The notes under the pieces are model-generated. The model was given only the letters and a program-made list of their open reading frames with translations, was not told the DNA's origin and did no database searches. The translations under genes and the position numbers were made by a program. This document shows positions 32,208 to 41,731 of a stretch of DNA of 47,252 nucleotides, in pieces. The DNA lies in assembly GCF_026191675.1 (NCBI RefSeq), contig NZ_JAKRRY010000041.1, forward strand, positions 1 through 47,252. The letters run 5' to 3'. Source of the stretch: Vibrio qingdaonensis. Lineage in GTDB: Bacteria; Pseudomonadota; Gammaproteobacteria; Enterobacterales; Vibrionaceae. Within the stretch, counting starts at the first letter, position 1, and each line of letters starts with the position of its first letter.

Positions 32208-34196
32208 TTATTTCGTTTTAGAGACGATTTTTGTTTCAGAGAAAGCTTGCGCGTTAGAGGCCGTTTCAGGGAAATGAGTTTCGCTTCCGTCACCATGTAC
32301 GACGGATATTTCTTTTGGTTTTCCGTCTTTATTCAGTTTTAACCGCCCGATACCGCTGCGATTAACAAGGTGATGGCAGGCTGAAGGGCTAGGGTGTCGC
32401 TTAAACACTTTGAGTCGCTTTCGCTTAGTGAACCAGTTAAGCGGTGAACGAGGCGTGTACAACCAAGCATCAAGAGTAGCAAAGAGACTGAGTAGCGGTT
32501 CAGGAAACTCGTTTTTGATGCCACTACACGTGATCTGATAGATGTGAGAATCTGTTTCTCTGTAGCGAAGTGCGATGTCATACACAAAAGAATAGTGAAC
32601 ATCACCCGATAAAATGACGAAGTTTTTTGGTGTTTTTGAATGCGTGAAAATAGATAGCAAGGTGTTGGCGCTACCGGGATGCGCCATCCAGTTTTCCGCA
32701 TCGATGACTAAGGGGTGACCCGCGATGGTGGCGAGTCGTTGCATGGTTTCAATAAACTTCACGCCAAACATAGGGGCGGCAGACACGACGATCACTGATT
32801 CTTGATTGAGTAATTCATGTTGGAATTCAACTAACGCTTCCCAGTCCATAAGACCTGACGGTTTATTTAGATTGGATTCTGAGCGCCATCGTCGGGTTCG
32901 AGTATCGAGTACGACGACTTTGGGGTGGCTATCGGTGGTAAAATGCCAGCGCTCATATCTAAAAAGCTGATAACTCACTTTTTCAAGGGCTTCGCAGTTA
33001 AATACTGCAGGGTTAGAGGTGTCTGTATTAAGGCTAGATTGTGTTGGATCTGGGACAAACAGTGTCGCCAATGTGTCGTGCCAGTCTGCATGATAAATTT
33101 TAGGATCGTTACCCCAAGCCTGGCAAAGCAAGTAGGCTAGCATGCCATTGCCGATAATTTGCCTAGAAAATGGGTGCTCGTAAGCGGCTTTTTCCCATCC
33201 TACCGTTAGATTCCAGTCATCGGTAATATCATGGTCATCAAAAATCATGTAGGTAGGAATATGTGCTAATACACGCCTGACTCGTGATAAACCGTCAACG
33301 AACTTCAAGAGATGGTGCTTTTCTTTTTCCCATTGACGCTGAAAGCGTCGTGACAATGGTTGCCCGTTGACCTCGAAATTGGCTTCTTCTAACCGATTAA
33401 TATTGATGTGTTTCCAAAGCTCTGGTGACCAAACTAATAAGTACATAGCAATAAACTCAGAGAAGGTTATAAGGTGGTTATAACAGTCTTTGGAGCTAAA
33501 AATGGCTTTAGAACTAGACTTGGACCAAAAAGATGACGATGGGGTATGAGGCAGTAAACCCTCTCTACCATAAAGCTGCTTGGGGTGCTGGTAAAGCTGT
33601 TGGCTATCGGCAATGTCACCTGAGCCTGAGAACGCTTCTCCCGGCAAATCGAGCAATGTGATGACTTGATGAATGGCATCAAGCATAGGACCAGCGACGT
33701 GGTCTGCGTAGATTTGGTCCCCATTGAGCAACAGCATATCGGGTTGTTCTTCAACTTGTCGATTGAGTTGCTCATCTATGGCTAGAAGGCTGTCGTTACT
33801 TGAGTGGTGCGGGTTTCGGCATGATCCGTGAAGAACGTGGTCTGCTTTAGTCGAGACCATGAACTCAATGTTATCGTGTGCGGCGTAGCGCAAATTGTTA
33901 TCAATAACACTGTTACCGATATCGTCTAAGTAAACGTCGTAACTAAGACTTACATTGGGTTCGAGTTCGATAGGGATATGACACTGGATAAGCCATAATT
34001 TCGAACTCACTTGATAGCTCTGTTCGTAGGAAACAGGGAAGTAGCGAGGATTTTTTTGCTTTAAGCAAATCACTAATCGTTTTGGGTTAACCGACGATGC
34101 CATCCATAATGAAAACTCATGCGGGTTAACTCGTCGTAAAATAGGACCGGCAACGAGTGGTGCAATTGGCTGTGCTTGAGTTTGATTTATCATCAT
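32208..34196 (-). CDS. PhoD-like metallophosphatase without signal peptide
   Basis: A 662-residue protein of the PhoD/alkaline phosphatase D metallophosphoesterase family. Metal-site motifs are GSCRNPHH (about residue 124), LLLNGDQIYADHV (about 157), IFDDHDITDDWN (about 318) and ILSGDVHYSF (about 532). Classical PhoD enzymes are Tat-exported; here the start MMINQTQAQPIAPLV has no twin-arginine or Sec signal, so the enzyme is probably cytoplasmic. The ATG overlaps the stop of the upstream small gene (ATGA at 34193-34196), showing translational coupling. The substrate may be a phosphodiester of lipids, nucleic acids or teichoic-acid-like material; none can be named. Confidence 0.87.
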   Translation of the reverse strand: MMINQTQAQPIAPLVAGPILRRVNPHEFSLWMASSVNPKRLVICLKQKNPRYFPVSYEQSYQVSSKLWLIQCHIPIELEPNVSLSYDVYLDDIGNSVIDNNLRYAAHDNIEFMVSTKADHVLHGSCRNPHHSSNDSLLAIDEQLNRQVEEQPDMLLLNGDQIYADHVAGPMLDAIHQVITLLDLPGEAFSGSGDIADSQQLYQHPKQLYGREGLLPHTPSSSFWSKSSSKAIFSSKDCYNHLITFSEFIAMYLLVWSPELWKHININRLEEANFEVNGQPLSRRFQRQWEKEKHHLLKFVDGLSRVRRVLAHIPTYMIFDDHDITDDWNLTVGWEKAAYEHPFSRQIIGNGMLAYLLCQAWGNDPKIYHADWHDTLATLFVPDPTQSSLNTDTSNPAVFNCEALEKVSYQLFRYERWHFTTDSHPKVVVLDTRTRRWRSESNLNKPSGLMDWEALVEFQHELLNQESVIVVSAAPMFGVKFIETMQRLATIAGHPLVIDAENWMAHPGSANTLLSIFTHSKTPKNFVILSGDVHYSFVYDIALRYRETDSHIYQITCSGIKNEFPEPLLSLFATLDAWLYTPRSPLNWFTKRKRLKVFKRHPSPSACHHLVNRSGIGRLKLNKDGKPKEISVVHGDGSETHFPETASNAQAFSETKIVSKTK

Positions 34197-34606
34197 GCAC
34201 AGACCTCGCTTGACGATAGCTCTGTCGCGTTCGAACCTTCAAATGGCGTACTTTGGCTCTCTACCTCCATTGACTCTAACAATTCCACGAAGTCACTGCT
34301 GGAAAGCTCATGCCCCACTAGGAAAAAGCCCAATAGCGCATCGGCGGTGGCTGTGGAAGAGTCATTTTGGCCAAGGATATCTGTGATTCGTGAGCGCAAT
34401 AAGTCAATTTCATGATCAACAAATCCGCGACCTTCGATTCCCTCTTCGCCTTCATCGGGCGCGTTATCGAATTCAAGGAATAAAAGGTCGTTGTCGAGTT
34501 CAGTGTGAATAAGTCGTTCAGGGAGCCACTTTTCACCAGTAACAACATGGCATTCTTTATCATCAGGCAAAGAATCGAGAACTTTTTTTAAATTTGATAC
34601 TTTCAC
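34193..34606 (-). CDS. Small acidic protein coupled to the PhoD-like gene
   Basis: A 137-residue strongly acidic, soluble protein of no family I recognise. The N-terminal part (MKVSNLKKVLDSLPDDKECH) looks like a short helix-strand domain, the middle is rich in Asp and Glu (NAPDEGEEGIEGRGF), and the C-terminal tail is Ser-rich. It is the first gene of a two-gene operon with a 4-nt overlap to the phosphatase gene, so a role as partner or inhibitor of that enzyme is plausible but speculative. Confidence 0.7.
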   Translation of the reverse strand: MKVSNLKKVLDSLPDDKECHVVTGEKWLPERLIHTELDNDLLFLEFDNAPDEGEEGIEGRGFVDHEIDLLRSRITDILGQNDSSTATADALLGFFLVGHELSSSDFVELLESMEVESQSTPFEGSNATELSSSEVCA

Positions 34607-34869
34607 GATTAGTCTAAATAGTGGAAACTATGCCTCCGATAACCTGTGGTGATTAATTAGCCGTTAAGCTACTCACAATTTCGTGACATATAAATTCAAT
34701 AAAACTAATAATATAACAACTCTTCTTCTATGCGGTAGCGGTTGTTAGTATATTTGACATTTCGTTTGCCAAGCTTGGTGACGTGAATGCAGTTTGTTCA
34801 AGCGTAACCTACTCTATAGCACTAAATATTGCACAAAAATTGATAATCCGGTTGGAGACACAGTAAGAC

Positions 34870-36192
34870 ATGATAAAGAAAAATCTCGCGTTGGGACTTG
34901 TTACTATTTTAGGTAGCACCACAGTAGCAAACGCAGCGCAAGAGGCAGAGTGGGGCATCGCAGCAGTTTGGCGTACAGCCAACATTCCGTTTGCGACACA
35001 AAGCCAAGACTCAACAGTCAGCACGTTCATTCCAATGATGTACTTTAAGAATGATTATGTCTTTCTCGATGGTATGACAGCGGGAGCGCATCTTTATAAA
35101 GCAGACGACAACCAATTCGAAGTGAACGCGATCTCACGATTACGCTTTATAGATATCCCTGCAGGTGAGCAAAATGCGGCTCGTGGCGATACTCTCGATT
35201 ATGGTTTGCAACTACGTTATAACATCGATGACACGTGGCACCTTGATACCGAACTTATGACCGATTATGACTATAACAAACATGCGAATCTAAGATTGCA
35301 AGGTACGCTTGATTATGGTGATCTTGAACTTAAGCCGAATGTGACACTGCGTTATAAAGACTCTGGCTTTAATACTGAGTACTACGGTTCATACAATGGT
35401 CAAAGCCAAGATATCAACGGCGCTTTCGATTATGCAATGGGTGTTGATGCTAAGTATCACTTGGTTTCAAACCTTTATATGCTTGGTGCAACGAATATTC
35501 GTATGCTGGATAACTCGGCTTATCATTCCGATGTGATTAAAGAGCGCTTTGAAGGCGAGGTGTATTTAGGATTCGGTTTCTTTAACGAGAAGAAAAAATC
35601 GACTTCTAAAGCTAAACAGCACAGTCGTGATATCAGTACTAAACCGTATGTACGTGTCGCTCATGGTTATGCGTCGCCATCGGACATGGGGGATATTCTG
35701 ACATTTAATGGGAAACGTGACCCGTATAACAACCAAGTGACGTCGGTTTTTTACGGTCATCCGCTGACAGATGAGTTGTTTGGTTTACCTCTTGATATCT
35801 ATTTTAGCCCGGGTTATGCCCATCATTGGAGCTCGGAAGTACAAGATACGGGTAACGAATTTGTGGCATTAATTAAGGCTTACTATACATTCAACTGGCC
35901 TGTAAAAATGCGACTTGGTGTGGGTAATGGTGTGTCATATATCGACAATATTACCTATATTGAACAGCAAGAAATGGACAAGAAAGAAAAGACGGCAAGC
36001 CACGTGATGAACTACATTGATATCTCTTATGACGTCAACATAGGCTCTATCTTTAGAAAACCCGAATGGGAAAGCTTGTGGCTAGGTTACTCGTTGCATC
36101 ACCGCAGTGCGATCTTTGAAGCATCATCGCAGTTCGGCCGAATCAAAGGCGGCAGCAACTATAGTACGGTTTATCTTCAGTACGATTTCTAA
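34870..36192 (+). CDS. Long MipA/OmpV-like outer-membrane barrel
   Basis: A 440-residue exported beta-barrel protein. The signal peptide ends at VANA-AQE (residue 22). The first about 230 residues resemble MipA/OmpV proteins (alternating strands such as YGLQLRYNIDDTWHLDTELMTDYDY and SNLYMLGATNIRML). The family normally has about 250 residues in total. A hydrophilic linker KKKSTSKAKQHSRD (about 240-253) is followed by another barrel-like part of about 185 residues ending in YLQYDF with a terminal Phe. In it, GYSLHHRSAIF contains an H-x-S pair reminiscent of lipid A deacylases of the PagL type. It may therefore be two fused barrels or one large one. A terminator follows. Confidence 0.78.
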   Translation: MIKKNLALGLVTILGSTTVANAAQEAEWGIAAVWRTANIPFATQSQDSTVSTFIPMMYFKNDYVFLDGMTAGAHLYKADDNQFEVNAISRLRFIDIPAGEQNAARGDTLDYGLQLRYNIDDTWHLDTELMTDYDYNKHANLRLQGTLDYGDLELKPNVTLRYKDSGFNTEYYGSYNGQSQDINGAFDYAMGVDAKYHLVSNLYMLGATNIRMLDNSAYHSDVIKERFEGEVYLGFGFFNEKKKSTSKAKQHSRDISTKPYVRVAHGYASPSDMGDILTFNGKRDPYNNQVTSVFYGHPLTDELFGLPLDIYFSPGYAHHWSSEVQDTGNEFVALIKAYYTFNWPVKMRLGVGNGVSYIDNITYIEQQEMDKKEKTASHVMNYIDISYDVNIGSIFRKPEWESLWLGYSLHHRSAIFEASSQFGRIKGGSNYSTVYLQYDF

Positions 36193-36247
36193 CCTTTTGC
36201 TGTTGAAGCCGCGAGTTTGTGTTAAAACATGTGGCCTCTAAGCTTAT

Positions 36248-36272
36248 AAGCCTCGCGAAAGCGGGGCTTTTT
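36248..36272 (+). terminator. Terminator after the MipA/OmpV-like gene
   Basis: AAGCCTCGC (36248-36256) pairs with GCGGGGCTT (36261-36269; one T-G pair) with a GAAA tetraloop, followed by TTTATT. It lies directly upstream of the hrpA promoter and rules out the first in-frame ATG of hrpA as a good start. Confidence 0.92.
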
Positions 36273-36284
36273 ATTATGTCTGAG

Positions 36285-36313
36285 TTAACGCAAACACCGA
36301 GCTGTGCTACAAT
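36285..36313 (+). promoter_or_regulatory. hrpA promoter
   Basis: TTAACG (36285-36290) and TACAAT (36308-36313) are 17 bp apart, with an extended TG upstream of the -10 (TGCTACAAT). Transcription would start near 36320, between the in-frame ATG at 36276 and the TTG at 36354. Confidence 0.75.
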
Positions 36314-36353
36314 CCCGCCAGTTTGTAAATCGAAAATTGAACTAGGAAATGTT

Positions 36354-39300
36354 TTGACTTCCTCTCTCTCTGAAAACAATAACAACAACCCGACGGCCAA
36401 AGCAAATAACGCGCATTCACTAAAAAAAGCACTGAATGAGTGCATGATTCGCGACCGTTTTCGTCTCCATAAGCGCATTTCTGGCGCGGGTCGCATTAAA
36501 AATGAACAATCTAAAGCGGCGGTTTTCGACGAAATAGCGATGGATATTGCTAAATCTATGATGCAGGCGCAACAGCGCGGTACCCATAAAGCGACCATTA
36601 ATTACCCTGAGTTGTTGCCAGTCAGCCAAAAGAAAGACGATATCGCTAAAGCAATCCTAGAGAATCAAGTGGTGATTGTTGCAGGTGAAACGGGCTCAGG
36701 TAAAACCACGCAGTTACCAAAAATCTGTTCCGAATTAGGTCGTGGTAAGTTTGGACTTATTGGCCACACTCAACCACGTCGACTTGCTGCACGTTCGGTT
36801 GCCAACCGTATTGCGGAAGAAATGGAATCGCCACTTGGTGAGTTTGTCGGCTATAAAGTTCGATTTAACGACCAAATCTCGGATAGTACCCAAATTAAGT
36901 TAATGACGGACGGTATCTTACTGGCTGAGATTCAACATGACCGTTACTTAAATCAGTATGACACCATCATCATCGATGAAGCTCACGAACGTAGCCTTAA
37001 CATCGACTTTATTTTGGGCTACTTGCGAGAGTTACTGCCAAAGCGCCCAGATTTAAAAATCATCATTACCTCAGCCACGATCGACCCAGAGCGTTTTTCA
37101 AAGCATTTTAATGATGCCCCAATTATTGAAGTGTCGGGTAGAACCTATCCGGTGGATACCCGTTATCGTCCATTACGTGGAGAAGATGATGCTGACCGCG
37201 ACCAGCTAGAAGGCATCTTTGAAGCGGTTGATGAACTGTGTGATGAAGGGTTAGGCGACATTCTTATCTTTATGAATGGCGAACGAGAAATTCGTGATAC
37301 TGCGGATGCGCTGAACAAAAGAAACCTACGAGATACTGAAATTGTGCCATTGTACGCGCGATTATCTTCGGGTGAGCAAAACAAGATTTTCCAGTCTCAT
37401 ACTGGTCGCCGTATTGTACTTGCCACTAACGTAGCCGAAACGTCGCTTACCGTTCCAGGTATTCGTTATGTTATCGATCCGGGAACCGCGAGAATTAGCC
37501 GCTATAGTTACCGTACTAAAGTACAGCGGCTGCCAATCGAGGACATCTCTCAAGCGAGCGCTAATCAACGAAAAGGTCGTTGTGGACGAGTGGCTGAAGG
37601 TATTTGTATTCGCCTTTATTCAGAAGAAGATTTTGAATCTCGCGCTGAGTTTACCGACCCTGAGATATTACGAACGAATCTAGCGTCAGTTATTTTGCAA
37701 ATGACGGCATTAGGACTTGGCGACATCGATGCTTTCCCGTTCGTTGAGGTACCTGATAAACGTAATGTTCAAGACGGTATACGATTGCTCGAAGAATTAG
37801 GGGCAATTAACGATAAAGCGAAAGATCCGCGTAAGCGACTTACGTCAATTGGACGTAAACTCGCCAAGTTACCTATTGATCCCCGACTAGGGCGTATGGT
37901 GCTGGAAGCACCAAGACTCGGCTGTTTAAAAGAAATTATGGTGATTGCATCGGCCTTGTCGATTCAAGATCCGCGCGAAAGACCGAGTGATAAGCAGCAG
38001 TCATCGGATGATAAGCATCGTCGATTCTTTGATAAAGAATCCGACTTTATGGCGTTTGTGAATCTGTGGGATTACATTCAAACCAAACAGAAAGAGCTAT
38101 CGGGCAACCAATTTAGACGTCATTGTAAGACTGACTTTCTTAATTATTTGCGTGTTCGTGAATGGCAAGATGTCTATTTCCAAATCCATCAAGCCATGCG
38201 CGAAATGGACGCTAAGTTAAACCAGGAGCCGGCAAACGAGCAGTCCGTTCATATGGCTTTGCTTGTGGGATTGCTGTCTCACATCGGTGTAAAAGACCAA
38301 GAGAAAAATGAATATCAAGGCGCCCGTAATGCTCGCTTTCATATTTTCCCGGGCTCTGGCTTGTTTAAGAAGCAGCCGAAGTGGATCATGTCGGCGGAAT
38401 TGGTTGAAACGTCTAAGCTGTGGGGGCGAATTATCGCCAAAATCCAGCCAGAGTGGATTGAGCCGTTAGCCAAGCACTTGGTGAAAACCAGCTACAGCGA
38501 ACCCCATTGGTCGAAGAAACAAGCCGCGGTCATGGCGCATGAGAAAGTGATGTTATATGGCATTCCTATCGTACCAAAACGCTTGGTTAACTATAGCCAG
38601 ATTGACCCTGTGGTCAGCCGAGAAATTTTCATTCGCAGCGCTTTAGTAGAAGGAGAGTGGGAGACAAAACACGCTTTCTTTAAACAAAACCGTAAGCTGC
38701 TGCAAGAAGTAGAAGAGCTGGAACACAAATCTCGTCGTCGCGATATCTTGGTTGATGATGATGAACTGTTTGATTTTTATGACCAGCGTGTTGATACCGA
38801 TGTTGTATCCGGAAAGCACTTTGACACGTGGTGGAAAAAAGTCAGTAAGACGAATAAAGATCTACTGAACTTTGAAAAAGAGCAGCTGTTTAAAGGGGAT
38901 GCCAGTCACGTTACGGAGTTGGATTACCCGAACTTTTGGCATCAAGGCGATTTTAAGCTCAAGCTCAGTTATCAGTTTGAACCGGGTGAAGACAACGATG
39001 GTGTGACAGTTCACATCCCACTGCCGATATTAAACCAAATCGATAGTGATGGATTTGACTGGCAAATTCCTGGGCTACGACATGAACTGATTGTAAGTTT
39101 AATTAAGTCATTACCAAAAACGGTACGAAAGAACTTTGTTCCAGCACCTAACTACGCCGATGCTTTTTTAGCACGTACCAAGGTTATGGAAGCGCCACTG
39201 TTGGATTCGCTAGAAAAAGAGCTGCGCCGTATGACGGGCGTTGAAATTCTTCGCGAACAGTGGAACCTTACCCAACTAACGGATCATCTAAAGATCACTT

Positions 39301-40280
39301 TTAGAGCCGTTGATCACCGCAATCGCAAGCTTAAAGAAAATCGCGATTTGTTTGAATTGAAAGAAAGCCTAAAAGACAAAGTACAAGCAACATTGTCGAA
39401 AGTGGCCGATGACGATATTGAACAACAAGGTCTCCACACATGGAGCTTTGGCGAGTTACCTAAAGTGTATTCGCAAAAACGTGGTGGCTTTGATGTAAAA
39501 GCGTACCCTGCGCTGGTGGATAAGAAAGACAGTGTCGAGATTAAGCTGTTCGAGACAGAAGCAGAGCAAGAGCTTGTGATGAAAGAAGGGCAGCGTCGAT
39601 TGGTGTTGCTTAATGTGCCTTCACCCATCAAATACTTACATACCAATTTGCCGAATAAATCCAAGTTGGGCTTGTATTTCAATCCATATGGCAAAGTCTT
39701 AGATTTGATTGATGACTGCATATCCTGTGGTATTGATAAGTTGATTGAAGAGCAGGGCGGTCTTGTTTGGGACTCAGAAAAATTTGATGCGCTGAAAGAA
39801 CACGTTCGCGCTGAGTTAGATGAAACCGTGGTGGATATCGCTCAGCAAGTAGAGACGATTCTCACTACGGCGTTTAACTTGAACAAGAAGTTAAAAGGGC
39901 GTGTGGATTTGTCTATGGCGTTTGCGTTATCTGATATCAAAGCACAGATTGAAGGGCTGATATTTAAGGGCTTTGCTACCGAGTGTGGTTGGAAGCGATT
40001 ACCTGATATCTTGCGGTATTTACGTGCCATTGAACGTCGAATGGAGAAACTTCCCATTGATCCAAACCGAGACAGAATGCACATGCTCAAAGTGGAATCG
40101 GTCACCCAAGATTACAAAGAGTTACTGAACAAAATTCCAAAGGGCATGAAAATACCTGAAAATGTCAAAGAAGTTCGTTGGATGATTGAAGAACTAAGAG
40201 TCAGTTTCTTTGCTCAACAACTTGGCACACCTTATCCGGTCTCCGATAAGCGAGTTCGTAATGCCATTGACGCATGTTAG
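36354..40280 (+). CDS. hrpA: ATP-dependent RNA helicase HrpA
   Basis: A 1308-residue DEAH-box helicase, near the 1300 residues of E. coli HrpA, a helicase that clears stalled or collided ribosomes. Motifs are Walker A GETGSGKTTQ, DEAH, SAT, QRKGRCGR, then the HA2 and OB domains and the long HrpA-specific DUF3418 C-terminal domain, ending with the family tail FFAQQLGTPYPVSDKRV. The start is set at TTG 36354: it has an AGGAAA site 6 nt upstream, gives MTSSLSENNN of normal length, and lies downstream of a good promoter. The frame is open to an ATG at 36276, but this lies at the end of a terminator and has no ribosome site. The N-terminal Asn-rich run is a Vibrio feature. Confidence 0.96.
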   Translation: MTSSLSENNNNNPTAKANNAHSLKKALNECMIRDRFRLHKRISGAGRIKNEQSKAAVFDEIAMDIAKSMMQAQQRGTHKATINYPELLPVSQKKDDIAKAILENQVVIVAGETGSGKTTQLPKICSELGRGKFGLIGHTQPRRLAARSVANRIAEEMESPLGEFVGYKVRFNDQISDSTQIKLMTDGILLAEIQHDRYLNQYDTIIIDEAHERSLNIDFILGYLRELLPKRPDLKIIITSATIDPERFSKHFNDAPIIEVSGRTYPVDTRYRPLRGEDDADRDQLEGIFEAVDELCDEGLGDILIFMNGEREIRDTADALNKRNLRDTEIVPLYARLSSGEQNKIFQSHTGRRIVLATNVAETSLTVPGIRYVIDPGTARISRYSYRTKVQRLPIEDISQASANQRKGRCGRVAEGICIRLYSEEDFESRAEFTDPEILRTNLASVILQMTALGLGDIDAFPFVEVPDKRNVQDGIRLLEELGAINDKAKDPRKRLTSIGRKLAKLPIDPRLGRMVLEAPRLGCLKEIMVIASALSIQDPRERPSDKQQSSDDKHRRFFDKESDFMAFVNLWDYIQTKQKELSGNQFRRHCKTDFLNYLRVREWQDVYFQIHQAMREMDAKLNQEPANEQSVHMALLVGLLSHIGVKDQEKNEYQGARNARFHIFPGSGLFKKQPKWIMSAELVETSKLWGRIIAKIQPEWIEPLAKHLVKTSYSEPHWSKKQAAVMAHEKVMLYGIPIVPKRLVNYSQIDPVVSREIFIRSALVEGEWETKHAFFKQNRKLLQEVEELEHKSRRRDILVDDDELFDFYDQRVDTDVVSGKHFDTWWKKVSKTNKDLLNFEKEQLFKGDASHVTELDYPNFWHQGDFKLKLSYQFEPGEDNDGVTVHIPLPILNQIDSDGFDWQIPGLRHELIVSLIKSLPKTVRKNFVPAPNYADAFLARTKVMEAPLLDSLEKELRRMTGVEILREQWNLTQLTDHLKITFRAVDHRNRKLKENRDLFELKESLKDKVQATLSKVADDDIEQQGLHTWSFGELPKVYSQKRGGFDVKAYPALVDKKDSVEIKLFETEAEQELVMKEGQRRLVLLNVPSPIKYLHTNLPNKSKLGLYFNPYGKVLDLIDDCISCGIDKLIEEQGGLVWDSEKFDALKEHVRAELDETVVDIAQQVETILTTAFNLNKKLKGRVDLSMAFALSDIKAQIEGLIFKGFATECGWKRLPDILRYLRAIERRMEKLPIDPNRDRMHMLKVESVTQDYKELLNKIPKGMKIPENVKEVRWMIEELRVSFFAQQLGTPYPVSDKRVRNAIDAC

Positions 40281-40452
40281 TCACAGAAAACGTGAATAGT
40301 TAGACAAATAATGTCTCAATACCATGGAATTCAAGAAGTTTTACCAAAATTTGAAACGAAGGGATTCCTATTAAGATAGGGTATGTGATATATAAAGCTC
40401 CGCGGTGGCTTTTATTGGATTCACCGCTATTTCATAAACAAGAAGGTTTACA

Positions 40453-40974
40453 ATGAAAAAGACACTTTTAGCGCTTGCGCTTGTTGGTGCATCGACGTCG
40501 GCATTTGCTGACGCGTGGTTATACGGTGGTGTTTCTGCAGGTCGTGCTGACTACAATAACAACAGCGACACACCAATGGGTTTCCATGTTGGTACAGGTA
40601 TTCTACCAATTATTGGTATTGAAGCGGGTTACTGGAAGCACGGTAATTTCGATATCAATGATCAAAACAAAGGCAATGGTTATGCAGAGCTAGGCTCTTG
40701 GTATGCCGCGCTTAAACCAAGCATCGATATTGGTCCGGTTCAGCTGTACGCAAAAGGTGGTCTGCACTATTACAACGCGGATTATAAAAACGGTCTAAGC
40801 AACCAAAGCAGCGACAACGGTACTGACTTTATGTACGGTGTTGGTGCTGAGTACTTTGTGACAGATATGCTTTCTGTGGGCGCGAGCTGGCAGCGTTTCA
40901 ATGGTGTAAAAACCATTGCAAACAGTAAAGACTTAGATAGTTTCACTATCAATGCAACGCTTCACATCTTTTAA
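40453..40974 (+). CDS. Small outer-membrane beta-barrel protein
   Basis: A 173-residue exported protein. The signal peptide ends at SAFA-DAW (residue 19). The mature chain has eight or so amphipathic strands (YGGVSAGRADYNNN, GFHVGTGILPIIGIEAGYW, LKPSIDIGPVQLYAKGGLHYYN) and ends in HIF, with a terminal Phe. It resembles the OmpA-like or Omp_b-brl class; I cannot give a closer name. The mRNA leader carries a small hairpin (GCGGTG at 40402, CACCGC at 40422). A strong terminator follows, so it is a single gene. Confidence 0.85.
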   Translation: MKKTLLALALVGASTSAFADAWLYGGVSAGRADYNNNSDTPMGFHVGTGILPIIGIEAGYWKHGNFDINDQNKGNGYAELGSWYAALKPSIDIGPVQLYAKGGLHYYNADYKNGLSNQSSDNGTDFMYGVGAEYFVTDMLSVGASWQRFNGVKTIANSKDLDSFTINATLHIF

Positions 40975-41000
40975 GATAGTGTGATAGACGTATGAATCTT

Positions 41001-41027
41001 AAAAAAGCGACCGAAGGTCGCTTTTTT
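41001..41027. terminator. Perfect bidirectional terminator
   Basis: AAAAAAGCGACC and GGTCGCTTTTTT form a perfect 12-bp stem with a GAA loop. A-run and T-run on each side serve both the barrel gene and the convergent lipoprotein gene at 41085. Confidence 0.95.
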
Positions 41028-41084
41028 AATGTCTGTGAATAGATTTTTCTACGTTATCTATGATTCATCGTCGGGTGTTGTAAC

Positions 41085-41531
41085 CTAAGCAGCGTTATCA
41101 TCTTCTAATATTTTTTCACCAACAATGACAACCTCACCTGTTTCTTCATCAAGGTATGCGCCAATAGGTTGCGGTGCTTCGTATAGGTACTCGTAACAAA
41201 CGCGCGCCTCCACTACTCCAGAGTTTTTATTTCCTTCGGTCGCAATCGCGCCAACTCGGTTCTGTTCAAGCCATTCATTGGCGGCCGCTCGTAGTGGCTC
41301 TTCGGCGGTATAGGAAAAGAGACCTTCGTTGTTATAACACACCAGAATTTGATGCTTTTCTTTGTTACGGTTTGGCGCTACTAAATATTGGCTACCGTCT
41401 GATGAATTAAAATAGACATCGTTGGAAGTGACGTCGTAGTTGATCATTTGAGAGACTTCTTTCGCCATGTTGTACACAGAGCAGCCAGATAAAGAGGCGG
41501 TGAAGAGGGTGGCTAGCAGTAATTTATTCAT
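41085..41531 (-). CDS. Putative lipoprotein of unknown function
   Basis: A 148-residue protein with a lipoprotein signal (MNKLLLATLFTASLSGCSVYN): lipobox LSGC, with Cys17 the likely lipidated residue. The mature domain is acidic and contains several Cys (ILVCYNNEG, ARVCYEYLYEAP) that may form a disulfide in the periplasm. I do not recognise the family. The gene stands alone. The residue after the lipidated Cys is Ser, so it is probably sent to the outer membrane. Downstream is the shared terminator at 41001-41027. Confidence 0.8.
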   Translation of the reverse strand: MNKLLLATLFTASLSGCSVYNMAKEVSQMINYDVTSNDVYFNSSDGSQYLVAPNRNKEKHQILVCYNNEGLFSYTAEEPLRAAANEWLEQNRVGAIATEGNKNSGVVEARVCYEYLYEAPQPIGAYLDEETGEVVIVGEKILEDDNAA

Positions 41532-41683
41532 TCATATGTTCTCTATAGGAGACCATCCGTGTCTTGGTAAGTCCTTGCTTTAAATTGATAATATGAATGG
41601 TATATCAGGTTGCTTTTCTAGAGATGTTTAAAGGGATTAGCAATGAGTGCAAACAAGAAGGTAGGGCTATTGCATAAGGGGAC

Positions 41684-41712
41684 GTTAAGGCTCAAACGGT
41701 GTGAGCCTTAAC
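41684..41712. terminator. Hairpin downstream of the 41732 barrel gene
   Basis: GTTAAGGCTC (41684-41693) and GAGCCTTAAC (41703-41712) form a perfect 10-bp stem with a 9-nt loop, about 20 bp after the stop of the minus-strand barrel gene. There is no U-tract, so termination may be partial. Confidence 0.6.
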
Positions 41713-41731
41713 AAAGAAAGGATGAGAGAGG

